Source: Christensenella sp. UBA6420 | Lineage (GTDB): Bacteria > Bacillota > Clostridia > Christensenellales > DTU072 | Length of the DNA: 20,493 nucleotides | Direction of reading: 5' to 3' | Assembly: GCA_002439705.1 (NCBI GenBank) | Contig: DJPE01000097.1 | Location: 17,333 to 37,825, forward strand | Part shown: one piece after another, positions 1 through 8,146 of the stretch | How the letters are laid out: each line of letters opens with the position of its first letter | Position numbering within the stretch: the stretch's first letter is position 1 | The notes under the pieces: model-generated | Told to the model about the DNA's origin: nothing | Database searches by the model: none | The model's input: only the letters and a program-made list of their open reading frames with translations | Position numbers and translations under genes: made by a program

Positions 1-422
1 GTTTTTGCGGCGAGTTTGTCTACAAACGCCTTTTCGGCAAGGAGAAGGGATTGAAGATTATCTTCGCTTTTTTCCGCCACCACGCAAAGGACGGTAAGGT
101 CGCCGAATTTAGTCAGGTCTTTTTTTAAGGCGGCGCCGGCTCTTAGTCCGCTTAACGAGTATTTTACTTTGCCGACGTCGGTTTTTTTGCCTAAACAGGC
201 GTCCACTGCTATGACGACGCTGTGCGGATGATGAATTTTTATAAACTCTACATATTGTTCGTAGTTTATGCCGTTTACGGGGCGGGAAGATTTGCCGTAG
301 ACGTAGGCGTTTATTCCGAGAGAAAGAAGATTGTCGCCGACCTTCGGTCCGACGCTGTCGCCCGACACGTTCACCGTGCCGACGCAAAGGATTACGGGCT
401 TTTGAAAAGTAATTTTTTCCAT
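1..422 (-). CDS. yyaC: YyaC-like sporulation protein (DUF1256), 3' end outside window
   Basis: Reading the minus strand from the ATG at 422-420 gives about 140 codons with no stop before the window edge, so the gene is partial at its C-terminus. The translation has the DUF1256/YyaC landmarks: a beta-strand followed by VGT and SGDSVGP (residues about 14-26), a YGKSSRPVNG segment (42-51), and AVDACLGK (72-79). The family is related in fold to the germination protease Gpr and is found in endospore formers; its exact reaction is not settled. The frame stays open upstream to a stop near 526, but no other ATG or GTG start is seen there, and the Shine-Dalgarno is weak. It is divergent from the CvpA-family cluster. 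It points to a spore-forming lineage. Confidence 0.8.
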   Translation of the reverse strand, partial: MEKITFQKPVILCVGTVNVSGDSVGPKVGDNLLSLGINAYVYGKSSRPVNGINYEQYVEFIKIHHPHSVVIAVDACLGKKTDVGKVKYSLSGLRAGAALKKDLTKFGDLTVLCVVAEKSEDNLQSLLLAEKAFVDKLAAK

Positions 423-520
423 ACGACGGAGTTTTCCCGTAATCGGTCGATTTATTCGTGAAGAGTAAAGTTTTGGGGTATGGAGTGCGGAGAAAGGAGC
501 AGTCGGGAGAATATTTGTTC

Positions 521-549
521 TTGACTAATAGCGGTTTACAAAGTATAAT
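521..549 (+). promoter_or_regulatory. SigA-type promoter of the CvpA-Mrp cluster
   Basis: TTGACT at 521-526 and TATAAT at 544-549 are separated by 17 bases, one mismatch from consensus. Transcription would start near 556. This makes the upstream ATG at 564 unusable in practice and supports the start at 600. Confidence 0.85.
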
Positions 550-565
550 AATCGTGTATATATAT

Positions 566-586
566 GTGTTATGCGAGCGCATACAC
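566..586 (+). other. 5'-UTR dyad before the CvpA-family gene
   Basis: TATGCG (570-575), two bases, then CGCATA (578-583), extended by GTG/CAC (566-568 and 584-586) around one bulged T. It lies between the predicted start of transcription and the ribosome binding site at 591-596. It may be an RNA hairpin or a protein-binding dyad. Confidence 0.4.
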
Positions 587-599
587 GCACGGAGGGTAT

Positions 600-1505
600 A
601 TGACGGGTATAATTTTGGACGTCGCGGTGGTTGTAATAACGGTGCTGCTTCTTATTTTCGGCATTTGGAGAGGAATGTACAAACTTATTTTCGGTTTGGT
701 ATCGGCTTTACTTGCGATAGTTCTTACCGTGATATGCGTTTCTCCCGTATCTACGCTTATCGTAGACAAGACTACGCTGGACGAAAGATTGTCTTCCGCC
801 ATCGACAAGCCCTTGTCCACCGCTTTGCCTAACGGCGACGTGGTAATTCAGCTTCTCGACCTTGACGGCGACGGCAACGCTACCGAACTCGGTTTCGTCG
901 TGGAAGGGGAACAGCATCCTTTCTCCGACCTTCTCGCAGGCACGCCTTACTCTATGTTAAGCTCCGTAGTGGAAAGCGCCGTTAAAGGCAGAGTCACCGA
1001 AGAATCGAGCGAAGTTACGTTCAGAGCCGCTCTGTCCGCTTCGCTTACCGCTTATATAATAATGGCGATAGTCTTTATCGCGCTGCTTATCGTCCTATCG
1101 ATACTGGTCGCGCTAATTATGAAACTAATTAAAAAATTCGTCACCCACACCTATTTAGGGCATTTTATCGACAAACTGCTCGGAGCGGTGCTGGGACTTG
1201 CGATAGCCGCCGTCATTATTTTCGGCGCGCTCGCTATTATAAGAACGTTAGGGACGTACGAATGGATTATCCCCGTCAATAATCTTATCGAAAGTTCCAC
1301 TCTTACGAAAATTCTTTATAACAACAACTTCCTTTACACGTTCATCGTGGACAGGGTGGACCTTAAAGGTCTTATCGACAAGATTATAGAAAGTACCGGC
1401 GGCGGTTCTTCCGGCACGACCACCGAAGAAACCGTAACCACCGAAGTAATCGGCACGGTTAAAGATATAGTCGGGTCGTTTGGTTTGAAAGGAGCAAAAA
1501 TATGA
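600..1505 (+). CDS. CvpA-family membrane protein
   Basis: This 301-residue protein starts at ATG 600, preceded by GGAGGG at 591-596. An in-frame ATG at 564 has no ribosome binding site and lies almost on the predicted transcription start. Two N-terminal hydrophobic helices (about 3-20 and 24-45) with IWRGMYKLIFG between them match the CvpA (colicin V production) family. Two more helices follow at about 150-177 and 194-216, flanking a soluble loop. The C-terminal tail is Thr/Ser/Gly-rich around residue 270. CvpA-family proteins are inner-membrane proteins linked to envelope and secretion functions in some bacteria; the molecular activity is unclear. Its stop overlaps the next start (ATGA), so the two are probably translationally coupled. 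Confidence 0.75.
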   Translation: MTGIILDVAVVVITVLLLIFGIWRGMYKLIFGLVSALLAIVLTVICVSPVSTLIVDKTTLDERLSSAIDKPLSTALPNGDVVIQLLDLDGDGNATELGFVVEGEQHPFSDLLAGTPYSMLSSVVESAVKGRVTEESSEVTFRAALSASLTAYIIMAIVFIALLIVLSILVALIMKLIKKFVTHTYLGHFIDKLLGAVLGLAIAAVIIFGALAIIRTLGTYEWIIPVNNLIESSTLTKILYNNNFLYTFIVDRVDLKGLIDKIIESTGGGSSGTTTEETVTTEVIGTVKDIVGSFGLKGAKI

Positions 1506-3280
1506 AATTTACCGGATTTTCTTCGGGCTGCGTAGGTAAAGCCCTTACGATTATACTCTGTATTCTACTCGGTATGATAATAGCTCTCGGCGGAGAAGCG
1601 GTCGCGGGATATATATTGCTTACCCGCGAAGGTATGGTAGGATACGTCGCCGACAAGGTAAACGGCGATTCCGAAAATCCCACTCTCGATTTCGACGACG
1701 AAACGAAGGCGAAGAGTATCCTTGCATGGGGGCAGGAAATAATGACCGCCGTGGGCGATCTGTCCAATCAGGAAATAGGCTCTTTTGAAAAACTTATCGG
1801 TATGTCGATAATAAGCGACACCATATCCGACGCAATGGGCGTGGACGCCGAAAAAATAAAGGCTTCCACCTTAAACAACATCGGCGAAACCGTCAGCAAC
1901 AACCTTACTCTTAAAAACGCGCAGGATAAATTCGGAATTACTTTTCCCGAAGATATACCTTTGTTCAAAGACGAAGAGTTCTTATCCAAACCCCTAAGCG
2001 AAGCTTTCGAAGGGTTCACCGACCATAAATTATCCGACTTTATCAACGTCACCGACGACACAAACAGCGTGTTGAAAGAACTTTCCGACGTGTCCATAAG
2101 CGAATTGCAGGGCAAGGCGGGTGACGAAAAGATAAAGAGTATGTGTTTAGGTCAGATAATGACTATCGACGACTCTTCGAGCAAAATTCTTAAAGCGCTC
2201 AAAGACTGCTGTATCGAAAGTCAGTGGACGGACGAAACGAAGACCGAATACAAAACAAAGGAAATTACCGAAATAATCGACGGCGAAACGGTCACGAGAA
2301 CGGTTCCGCTTATGGGTATCAACGAGAGAATAGAGACTCTTCTCGTATCCGAAGTGGTCGATATTACCGACGAAAGCAACGTGATTTTGAGAAAAATGCG
2401 CGACGAAGGTCTTAAAATAACCGAACTCGGCAGCTCGAAAGTCACCGATTTGGTAAACGACACGAAGATAGGGGAAATAATAACCGTAGAAACCGAAGGC
2501 GAAAACAAGAGCGAACCTATTATGATAGCCCTTAAAGACGTCAAGATAAGCGGACTCAACGACAAAATGAAGACCCTTACCATAAGCGAAATTTTCGCGG
2601 AAGACAAGTTGGCGACGGGAGCTCTCAGTCTTATTCCCGCGGATACCGCGTTGAGCGATATTCCGGGCGAAATGACTAAGGTCGTGCAGTCGGCTACCAC
2701 CGCGACCCTTAAAGGCAAAGGACTTATAAACGCCGATTTCTCTACTCTCGATAATAAGTTCAAGAAAGAACAAAAGGCTTTCGTTCTTAACAGCAATATC
2801 GGTCAGATGATGGAAGGACTTATCGATTTCGTAGCCGACCCCGTCAATACTTCCGTCACTCCGCCCGCTCCTAAGTACAGCTATATCTCACCCGTGCAGA
2901 GAACGATTAACGAAACTTCTTTCGCTTCTCTTACCGCTTTCGTCGCGTCGTATAATCAGTTCGAGACAGTGACCTTTGCTTCGGACGTTACCGTTACGAT
3001 AGACGCGGAAGCCGATGCGTGGTTACTTAAAGAAATAAACGGCGTACAGTATTACTGTATACCCGTATTCAACGGCATAGCGGACACCGCCGTAAATATA
3101 ACGTTCGACGGCGGCAACGTTCGTCTTGCGGTATACGATACGGCAACGGACGCCGAAGGCAACGTGACGAAGACCTTATCCCGCAGTCAGTACGCTTACG
3201 CATACTTTACGAACGTAACGAAGATAGAAGGAGCGTATGCGACGGTAGGAGAAATCGTAGCCGACGATCTGGGCAAATAG
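1502..3280 (+). CDS. Membrane-anchored protein with degenerate internal repeats, unknown function
   Basis: This 592-residue protein was not recognised as a named family. Residues about 12-37 form one hydrophobic segment that could be an uncleaved signal anchor, leaving a long, acidic, mostly extracytoplasmic body. At least five degenerate repeats are visible at about 176-209, 215-255, 281-320, 322-358 and 360-395. Each begins with a motif like LSDFI, LGQIM, VSEVV, IGEII or ISEIF, then an acidic turn, then IL-K-x-L-K-D and a short I-x-x-L strand. A Pro-containing linker near 455-462 precedes a beta-rich C-terminal part. It overlaps the CvpA-family gene by four bases and ends three bases before the next start, so it may work at the envelope with CvpA. 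Confidence 0.6.
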   Translation: MKFTGFSSGCVGKALTIILCILLGMIIALGGEAVAGYILLTREGMVGYVADKVNGDSENPTLDFDDETKAKSILAWGQEIMTAVGDLSNQEIGSFEKLIGMSIISDTISDAMGVDAEKIKASTLNNIGETVSNNLTLKNAQDKFGITFPEDIPLFKDEEFLSKPLSEAFEGFTDHKLSDFINVTDDTNSVLKELSDVSISELQGKAGDEKIKSMCLGQIMTIDDSSSKILKALKDCCIESQWTDETKTEYKTKEITEIIDGETVTRTVPLMGINERIETLLVSEVVDITDESNVILRKMRDEGLKITELGSSKVTDLVNDTKIGEIITVETEGENKSEPIMIALKDVKISGLNDKMKTLTISEIFAEDKLATGALSLIPADTALSDIPGEMTKVVQSATTATLKGKGLINADFSTLDNKFKKEQKAFVLNSNIGQMMEGLIDFVADPVNTSVTPPAPKYSYISPVQRTINETSFASLTAFVASYNQFETVTFASDVTVTIDAEADAWLLKEINGVQYYCIPVFNGIADTAVNITFDGGNVRLAVYDTATDAEGNVTKTLSRSQYAYAYFTNVTKIEGAYATVGEIVADDLGK

Positions 3281-3283
3281 AAA

Positions 3284-3733
3284 ATGGAAAACTTTTACGT
3301 TTCCGTAATATCGATTGAAGAAAAGGGCGCAGGAATTCTACACGAGAACGACTGCGCCGTTCTTTTGCTCGGTCTGCGAAAATGTCTTACCCTTCCCGAC
3401 GTGGAAAGAATGTTCCCGATAGGGGAAATAGCCACGGGGGACGCGGCGGCTTTCGTCGAAAAGGGCAAGGTACTATATATTGATAAAAGAAAAAATCCCG
3501 ATTCGGTGAAGGCCGTCAGGGCGGCGCTGTGTTTCGGAGCGGTAGGAGTCGTTATACCTTTCGGGAATAACGTTAACCGTCCGTATATAAGAGAAGGCAG
3601 AGCGTACGATAAGAAAGAACTTACCGCCGCGATAGGGGAAATAAAAAGGCTCGCGCCGTTGTTCGGAAGAAAGTTTGTCGATATAAGCGAACGACAGGTT
3701 TATACCGACGGAGCGGACGACATAATTAAATAA
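3284..3733 (+). CDS. Small cytoplasmic protein of unknown function
   Basis: This 149-residue protein was not recognised. It has no signal peptide or membrane segment. It looks like a compact alpha/beta fold: an N-terminal strand, a helix through LLLGLRKCL, and a middle section with VKAVRAALCFGAVGVVIPFG that resembles a helix followed by a buried strand. The start is three bases after the previous stop with no good Shine-Dalgarno, so translation probably depends on coupling to the upstream gene. It sits between the repeat protein and the Mrp ATPase, but nothing in the sequence ties it functionally to either. Confidence 0.6.
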   Translation: MENFYVSVISIEEKGAGILHENDCAVLLLGLRKCLTLPDVERMFPIGEIATGDAAAFVEKGKVLYIDKRKNPDSVKAVRAALCFGAVGVVIPFGNNVNRPYIREGRAYDKKELTAAIGEIKRLAPLFGRKFVDISERQVYTDGADDIIK

Positions 3734-3769
3734 GGATAATATAAATAAATAAAAACATCGGAGGATAGT

Positions 3770-4606
3770 ATGAGCGATAATTGCAGTCACAACTGCGGAA
3801 GTTGTTCGGAAAATTGTACTTCTCGCGATATGAGAGAAAAACTCAACGCGAAAAGTTCGGTAAAAAAAGTAATCGGCGTAATCAGCGGTAAAGGGGGTGT
3901 AGGTAAATCTACCGTAACCTGTCTTCTCGCGGTGACCGCCGCGAAAAAAGGCTTAAAGACAGCCGTCCTGGACGCGGATATTACCGGTCCGTCGGTACCT
4001 ACCGCTTTCGGTCTTACCGAAAAGGCGACGAGCGACGGAGAATTTATGTACCCCGTCACCACGGCTAAGGGAATAGACGTAATGAGCATAAACTTACTTC
4101 TGGAAGACGTGACCAGCCCCGTAGTGTGGAGAGGACCGGTCCTTGCCGGCGCGGTAAAACAGTTCTGGACCGACGTAGTGTGGAAAGACGAAGACGTTAT
4201 GTTCGTAGACTGCCCGCCGGGAACGGGCGACGTGCCGCTTACCGTGTTCCAGTCGGTTCCGCTCGACGGAATAGTGATAGTCACCACCCCGCAGGAACTC
4301 GTGACCATGGTCGTGGAAAAGGCGGTCAATATGGCTAAGATGATGAATATCCCGGTACTCGGACTCGTGGAAAACATGAGCTACGCCATCTGCCCGCACT
4401 GCGGAGAAAAACTCGATATATTCGGCGTGAGCCGCGTGGAAGAAACCGCCGGAAAATTCGGCATCGGTCTTAACGTAAGACTTCCGATAAACCCCGACGT
4501 GGCAAGACTGTTCGACGCGGGTAAAATCGAAGACGCCGACGTATCCGTCGTAGAAAAATTTTTCGACGGAGTTTTTGCGAGTGTGGAACAAGTGAAACAA
4601 CCGTAG
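3770..4606 (+). CDS. mrp: Mrp/NBP35-family Fe-S cluster carrier ATPase
   Basis: This 278-residue P-loop protein has a deviant Walker A motif GKGGVGKST (40-48), a DADITGPS segment and a DCPPGTGD motif, all typical of Mrp/NBP35/ApbC ATPases. These carry and transfer [4Fe-4S] clusters to target proteins in the cytoplasm. The N-terminus has Cys5, Cys9, Cys12 and Cys16, recalling the extra cluster of NBP35. CPHC at 208-211 is the conserved C-terminal pair that bridges the dimer cluster. GGAGG at 3760-3764 sets the start at 3770. An Fe-S carrier suits a genome with the Fe-S-rich operon seen downstream. A strong terminator follows. Confidence 0.9.
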   Translation: MSDNCSHNCGSCSENCTSRDMREKLNAKSSVKKVIGVISGKGGVGKSTVTCLLAVTAAKKGLKTAVLDADITGPSVPTAFGLTEKATSDGEFMYPVTTAKGIDVMSINLLLEDVTSPVVWRGPVLAGAVKQFWTDVVWKDEDVMFVDCPPGTGDVPLTVFQSVPLDGIVIVTTPQELVTMVVEKAVNMAKMMNIPVLGLVENMSYAICPHCGEKLDIFGVSRVEETAGKFGIGLNVRLPINPDVARLFDAGKIEDADVSVVEKFFDGVFASVEQVKQP

Positions 4607-4671
4607 TTTTTCAAAGGCAGTTTGAGGACGCCCGAAATATACGTTTGGGTTACTCTAACAAGCAGTAATTT

Positions 4672-4699
4672 CCCCGTGATTTTCACGGGGTTATTTTTT
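4672..4699 (+). terminator. Rho-independent terminator after mrp
   Basis: CCCCGTGA (4672-4679) pairs with TCACGGGG (4683-4690) around a three-base loop, followed by a T-rich tract TTATTTTTT. It separates the mrp cluster from the nrdD promoter. Confidence 0.9.
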
Positions 4700-4718
4700 G
4701 TATCAAATGCGACCGAAA

Positions 4719-4734
4719 CCACAATATATTGTGT
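4719..4734 (+). promoter_or_regulatory. NrdR box 1
   Basis: CCACAATATATTGTGT is a near-perfect palindrome matching the NrdR box pattern. NrdR is the ATP-cone repressor of ribonucleotide reductase genes. It lies upstream of the nrdD -35 element, 31 bases from an identical core in box 2. Confidence 0.85.
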
Positions 4735-4749
4735 TTATGAAAAACACCC

Positions 4750-4765
4750 GAACAATATATTGACA
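4750..4765 (+). promoter_or_regulatory. NrdR box 2, overlapping the -35 element
   Basis: GAACAATATATTGACA repeats the CAATATATTG core of box 1 (4722-4731 against 4753-4762). The 31-base, three-turn spacing is typical of paired NrdR boxes. Its right end is the TTGACA -35 element, so NrdR binding would block polymerase. Confidence 0.85.
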
Positions 4766-4788
4766 AGCAAAATATAGAGTGATATAAT
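4760..4788 (+). promoter_or_regulatory. Consensus promoter of nrdD
   Basis: TTGACA (4760-4765), 17 bases, TATAAT (4783-4788): a perfect SigA consensus. The start of transcription would be near 4795, leaving a leader of about 30 bases with GGAGGAG at 4808-4814. Confidence 0.92.
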
Positions 4789-4823
4789 CAAACAGCACAA
4801 CGAAAACGGAGGAGAACTTAGGT

Positions 4824-7190
4824 ATGTTCAGAGTTAAGAAAAGAGACGGAAAAATTGCGTCGTTCGACATTAACAAGATTAAAGAAGCGATAAAGAAAGC
4901 GTTTGCCGCTAAGGAAACAGACTACAACGAAGACATTATAGATATGCTTGCGTTGAAAGTCAGCGCGGACTTTGCGCATAAGATAAAAGACGGAATAGTT
5001 ACCGTCGAAGACATACAGGACAGCGTGGAAGTAGTCCTTATTCAGGCGGGCTACGTTGAAGTGGCGAAGAGCTACATTCTTTACAGAAAACAAAGAGAAA
5101 AAATAAGAGATATAAAGTCCACTATCTTGGACTACAAGGACGTAGTAAACAATTACGTCAAGATTAACGACTGGCGAGTAAAAGAAAACTCCACCGTCAC
5201 TTACTCCGTGGGCGGACTTATTTTGAGCAACTCCGGCGCGGTCACCGCCAACTACTGGTTGTCGGAAATTTACGACGAAGAAATCGCAAACGCGCACCGC
5301 AACGCCGACATTCACATTCACGATCTTTCCATGCTCACCGGTTATTGCGCGGGCTGGTCGTTGAAACAGCTTATTAAAGAAGGCTTGGGCGGTATCCCCG
5401 GCAAGATTACTTCTTCTCCCGCGACCCATCTTTCGACGTTGTGTAATCAGATGGTCAACTTTCTCGGAATTATGCAGAACGAGTGGGCGGGCGCGCAGGC
5501 GTTCTCGTCTTTCGACACCTATCTCGCTCCTTTCGTAAAAGCCGATAATCTTTCCTACAAGGAAGTCAAGCAGTGCATACAGAGCTTCATTTACGGCGTG
5601 AACACTCCTTCCCGTTGGGGCACGCAGGCTCCGTTTACGAACGTAACTCTTGACTGGGTCGTTCCTAACGACCTTGCCGAACTCAACGCTATCGTCGGCG
5701 GAAAGGAAATGGACTTCAAATATAAAGACTGCGCGGAAGAAATGCGTATGGTCAACAAGGCTTTTATCGAAATCATGATAGAAGGCGACGCCAACGGCAG
5801 AGGCTTCCAGTATCCTATCCCCACGTATTCCATTACGAGAGATTTCGACTGGTCGGAAACCGAAAACAACCGTCTTCTCTTCGAAATGACCGCCCGTTAC
5901 GGCACGCCTTATTTCAGCAACTACATCAACAGCGATATGGAGCCGAGCGACGTTCGTTCCATGTGCTGCCGTCTGCGTCTCGATTTGAGAGAATTGAGAA
6001 AGAAGAGCGGCGGATTCTTCGGTAGCGGCGAATCTACCGGTTCGGTCGGCGTAGTCACCATAAACATGCCGAGAATAGCATATTTAAGTAAAGATAAAAA
6101 CGAATTTTACGAAAGACTTACCCGCCTTATGGACATATCGGCAAGAAGCCTTAAAGTAAAGAGAGATACTATCTCCAAACTTCTCGAAAACGGACTCTAT
6201 CCGTACACGAAGCGTTATCTCGGCACCTTCAACAACCACTTCTCCACGATAGGACTCGTCGGTATGAACGAAGCCTGCCTTAACGCTAACTGGATTAGAG
6301 AAGACCTTACCCACAAGGCTGCGCAGGAATTCACTAAGGACGTCCTTAACTTTATGCGTAACAAGCTTAGCGATTACCAGGAAATGTACGGCGACCTTTA
6401 CAATCTGGAAGCTACCCCTGCCGAATCGACCACTTACAGACTGGCAAAACACGACAAGAAGCGTTATCCCGATATAATCACCGCTTCCGAAAACGGACGT
6501 ACTCCGTATTACACCAACAGCTCGCACTTGCCCGTAGGATACACCGAAGATATTTTCACCGCTTTGGATATTCAGGACGAATTGCAGACTCTGTACACTT
6601 CGGGTACGGTATTCCACGCTTTTCTCGGACAAAAACTCCCCGATTGGAAAGCCGCGGCTAATCTCGTAAGAAAAATCGCCGAAAACTATAAACTCCCGTA
6701 CTACACGCTTTCGCCGACCTATTCGGTATGCACCGACCACGGCTATATCGCGGGTGAATATTACGAATGTCCCAAATGCGGCAAGAAGACGGAAGTTTAT
6801 TCCAGAATTACCGGTTATTACAGACCCGTACAGAACTGGAACGACGGAAAACGCGAAGAATTCGCTCATCGTAAAGTTTACGACATAGAACACAGCGTAT
6901 TGCGTAACAGCCACGCTTCTTCCGCTTGCGGATGCAAAGAAGAAAGCGAAAAAGCAGGAAAGAAATTGCTTCTCTTCACGACGAAGACCTGCCCCAACTG
7001 CAAAATGGCTAAAATGATGCTCGACAGAGCGGGCGTAAAATACACCGCTATCGACGCGGAAGAACAAAAAGACCTTACTTATAAGTACGGCGTGCAGAAA
7101 GCTCCCACTTTGCTCGTTCCGAACGGCGATAAGTTCGACCGTTACGACAACGCAAGCGAAATAAAGAGATACGTCGAGGGCTTGAAATAA
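4824..7190 (+). CDS. nrdD: Anaerobic (class III) ribonucleoside-triphosphate reductase with C-terminal redoxin domain
   Basis: This 788-residue glycyl-radical enzyme reduces ribonucleoside triphosphates to dNTPs under anaerobiosis. Residues 1 to about 95 form an ATP-cone allosteric domain. The core carries adjacent Cys381-Cys382 in SMCCRLRL and the glycyl radical site in SRITGYYRP (Gly664). Cys636, His639, Cys649 and Cys652 form the likely zinc site. After a linker, residues about 712-788 form a glutaredoxin/thioredoxin-like domain with CPNC (723-726) and a cis-Pro region KAPTLLVP. Most NrdD proteins lack this fused domain. It shares one base with the following flavoprotein gene. Paired NrdR boxes indicate repression by NrdR. 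The activating radical SAM enzyme NrdG is not in this window. Confidence 0.95.
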   Translation: MFRVKKRDGKIASFDINKIKEAIKKAFAAKETDYNEDIIDMLALKVSADFAHKIKDGIVTVEDIQDSVEVVLIQAGYVEVAKSYILYRKQREKIRDIKSTILDYKDVVNNYVKINDWRVKENSTVTYSVGGLILSNSGAVTANYWLSEIYDEEIANAHRNADIHIHDLSMLTGYCAGWSLKQLIKEGLGGIPGKITSSPATHLSTLCNQMVNFLGIMQNEWAGAQAFSSFDTYLAPFVKADNLSYKEVKQCIQSFIYGVNTPSRWGTQAPFTNVTLDWVVPNDLAELNAIVGGKEMDFKYKDCAEEMRMVNKAFIEIMIEGDANGRGFQYPIPTYSITRDFDWSETENNRLLFEMTARYGTPYFSNYINSDMEPSDVRSMCCRLRLDLRELRKKSGGFFGSGESTGSVGVVTINMPRIAYLSKDKNEFYERLTRLMDISARSLKVKRDTISKLLENGLYPYTKRYLGTFNNHFSTIGLVGMNEACLNANWIREDLTHKAAQEFTKDVLNFMRNKLSDYQEMYGDLYNLEATPAESTTYRLAKHDKKRYPDIITASENGRTPYYTNSSHLPVGYTEDIFTALDIQDELQTLYTSGTVFHAFLGQKLPDWKAAANLVRKIAENYKLPYYTLSPTYSVCTDHGYIAGEYYECPKCGKKTEVYSRITGYYRPVQNWNDGKREEFAHRKVYDIEHSVLRNSHASSACGCKEESEKAGKKLLLFTTKTCPNCKMAKMMLDRAGVKYTAIDAEEQKDLTYKYGVQKAPTLLVPNGDKFDRYDNASEIKRYVEGLK

Positions 7191-8092
7191 TGAAAGACGT
7201 AATAGTAATCGGAGCAGGCGCAGCGGGTATGACCGCTGCGTTGTACGCGTTAAGGAACGGTAAAAGCGTTCTCGTGTTGGAAGAAGAAACTTTGGGCGGA
7301 CAGATAGCAAGCTCGCCGAGAGTAGAGAATTTTCCGTCGATTATGGAAATAAGCGGACTCGATTTTTCAAATAATCTGTTTGAACAAATCACCGCGCACG
7401 GAGCAGATTTCGAGCTTGAAAAGGTAGAAAAGGTAGAAAAAAAGGACGGATATTTCGTCGTTACCACCGACTACAATACCCACGAAGCGAAAGCGGTCGT
7501 TCTTGCGACGGGCGTAAAGCATAAACACCTTAATCTTCCGAACGAGGAAAGACTTACGGGGCACGGCATAAGCTACTGCGCTATATGCGACGGAGCTTTT
7601 TATAGCGGCAAGGAAGTGGCTCTCGTCGGCGACGGCAACACCGCCTTGCAATACGCTCTGCTTTTGAGCAATTATTGTTCCAAAGTCTACGTTTATACCC
7701 TTTTCGATAAGTTTTTCGGCGACGCAAGTCTCGTAAAGGTACTCCGCTCCCGCGAGAATATAGAAGTAAGACCGAATACCGCTATATGCGGATATTTAGG
7801 GGAAGACAAACTCGAAGGAATAGTCTATAAAGAAAACGGCGAAACGAAAACCCATAACGTGGAAGCCCTGTTCGTCGCGATAGGACAAGTTCCCGACAAT
7901 AAACGTTTCGAAAACGTAGTCGACCTTGACAAAAACGGCTATTTCGACTGCGACGAAACCTGCAAAACCAAAACGCAGGGCGTGTACGTTGCGGGCGACT
8001 GCCGCAAAAAGGGCGTAAGACAACTTACCACCGCGGTAGCCGACGGCGCGAACGCGGCTATGGCGGCTTGCTCCTATATAGACTCGCTGTAA
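7190..8092 (+). CDS. Thioredoxin-reductase-like flavoprotein (possibly ferredoxin-dependent type)
   Basis: This 300-residue FAD protein has GAGAAG (8-13), the redox-active pair in CAIC (Cys130, Cys133) followed by DGAF, and the C-terminal GVYVAGDC...RQLTTAVADG segment of low-Mr thioredoxin reductases. In the pyridine-nucleotide domain GDGNTA (147-152) is present, but the HRRxxxR phosphate-binding motif of NADPH-dependent enzymes is absent; that stretch reads VYVYTLFDKFFG. Ferredoxin- and flavin-type thioredoxin reductases of clostridia are known to lack NADPH motifs, so ferredoxin could be the donor. It shares one base (TAATG) with nrdD, which suggests that it reduces the redoxin domain fused to NrdD. 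trxB would be the conventional name. Confidence 0.85.
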   Translation: MKDVIVIGAGAAGMTAALYALRNGKSVLVLEEETLGGQIASSPRVENFPSIMEISGLDFSNNLFEQITAHGADFELEKVEKVEKKDGYFVVTTDYNTHEAKAVVLATGVKHKHLNLPNEERLTGHGISYCAICDGAFYSGKEVALVGDGNTALQYALLLSNYCSKVYVYTLFDKFFGDASLVKVLRSRENIEVRPNTAICGYLGEDKLEGIVYKENGETKTHNVEALFVAIGQVPDNKRFENVVDLDKNGYFDCDETCKTKTQGVYVAGDCRKKGVRQLTTAVADGANAAMAACSYIDSL

Positions 8093-8101
8093 GATAAATA
8101 A

Positions 8102-8139
8102 ATCATTAACGGAAGCGTTTTAATGCTTTCGTTAATGAT
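8102..8139 (+). repeat. Long inverted repeat after the flavoprotein gene
   Basis: ATCATTAACGGAAGC (8102-8116) pairs with GCTTTCGTTAATGAT (8125-8139) through 15 positions with one G-T wobble. There is no T-tract, so it is not a classical terminator. It may stabilise the nrdD transcript 3' end. Confidence 0.6.
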
Positions 8140-8146
8140 AGAATAT

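Noticed and set aside
564..599. Upstream ATG for the CvpA-family gene
   Set aside because: It lies about eight bases from the predicted transcription start and has no Shine-Dalgarno; GGAGGG serves the ATG at 600.
6084..7310. 408-codon minus-strand frame
   Set aside because: It lies antisense to nrdD, whose motifs are unmistakable. Long antisense frames arise here from the codon bias of the real genes.
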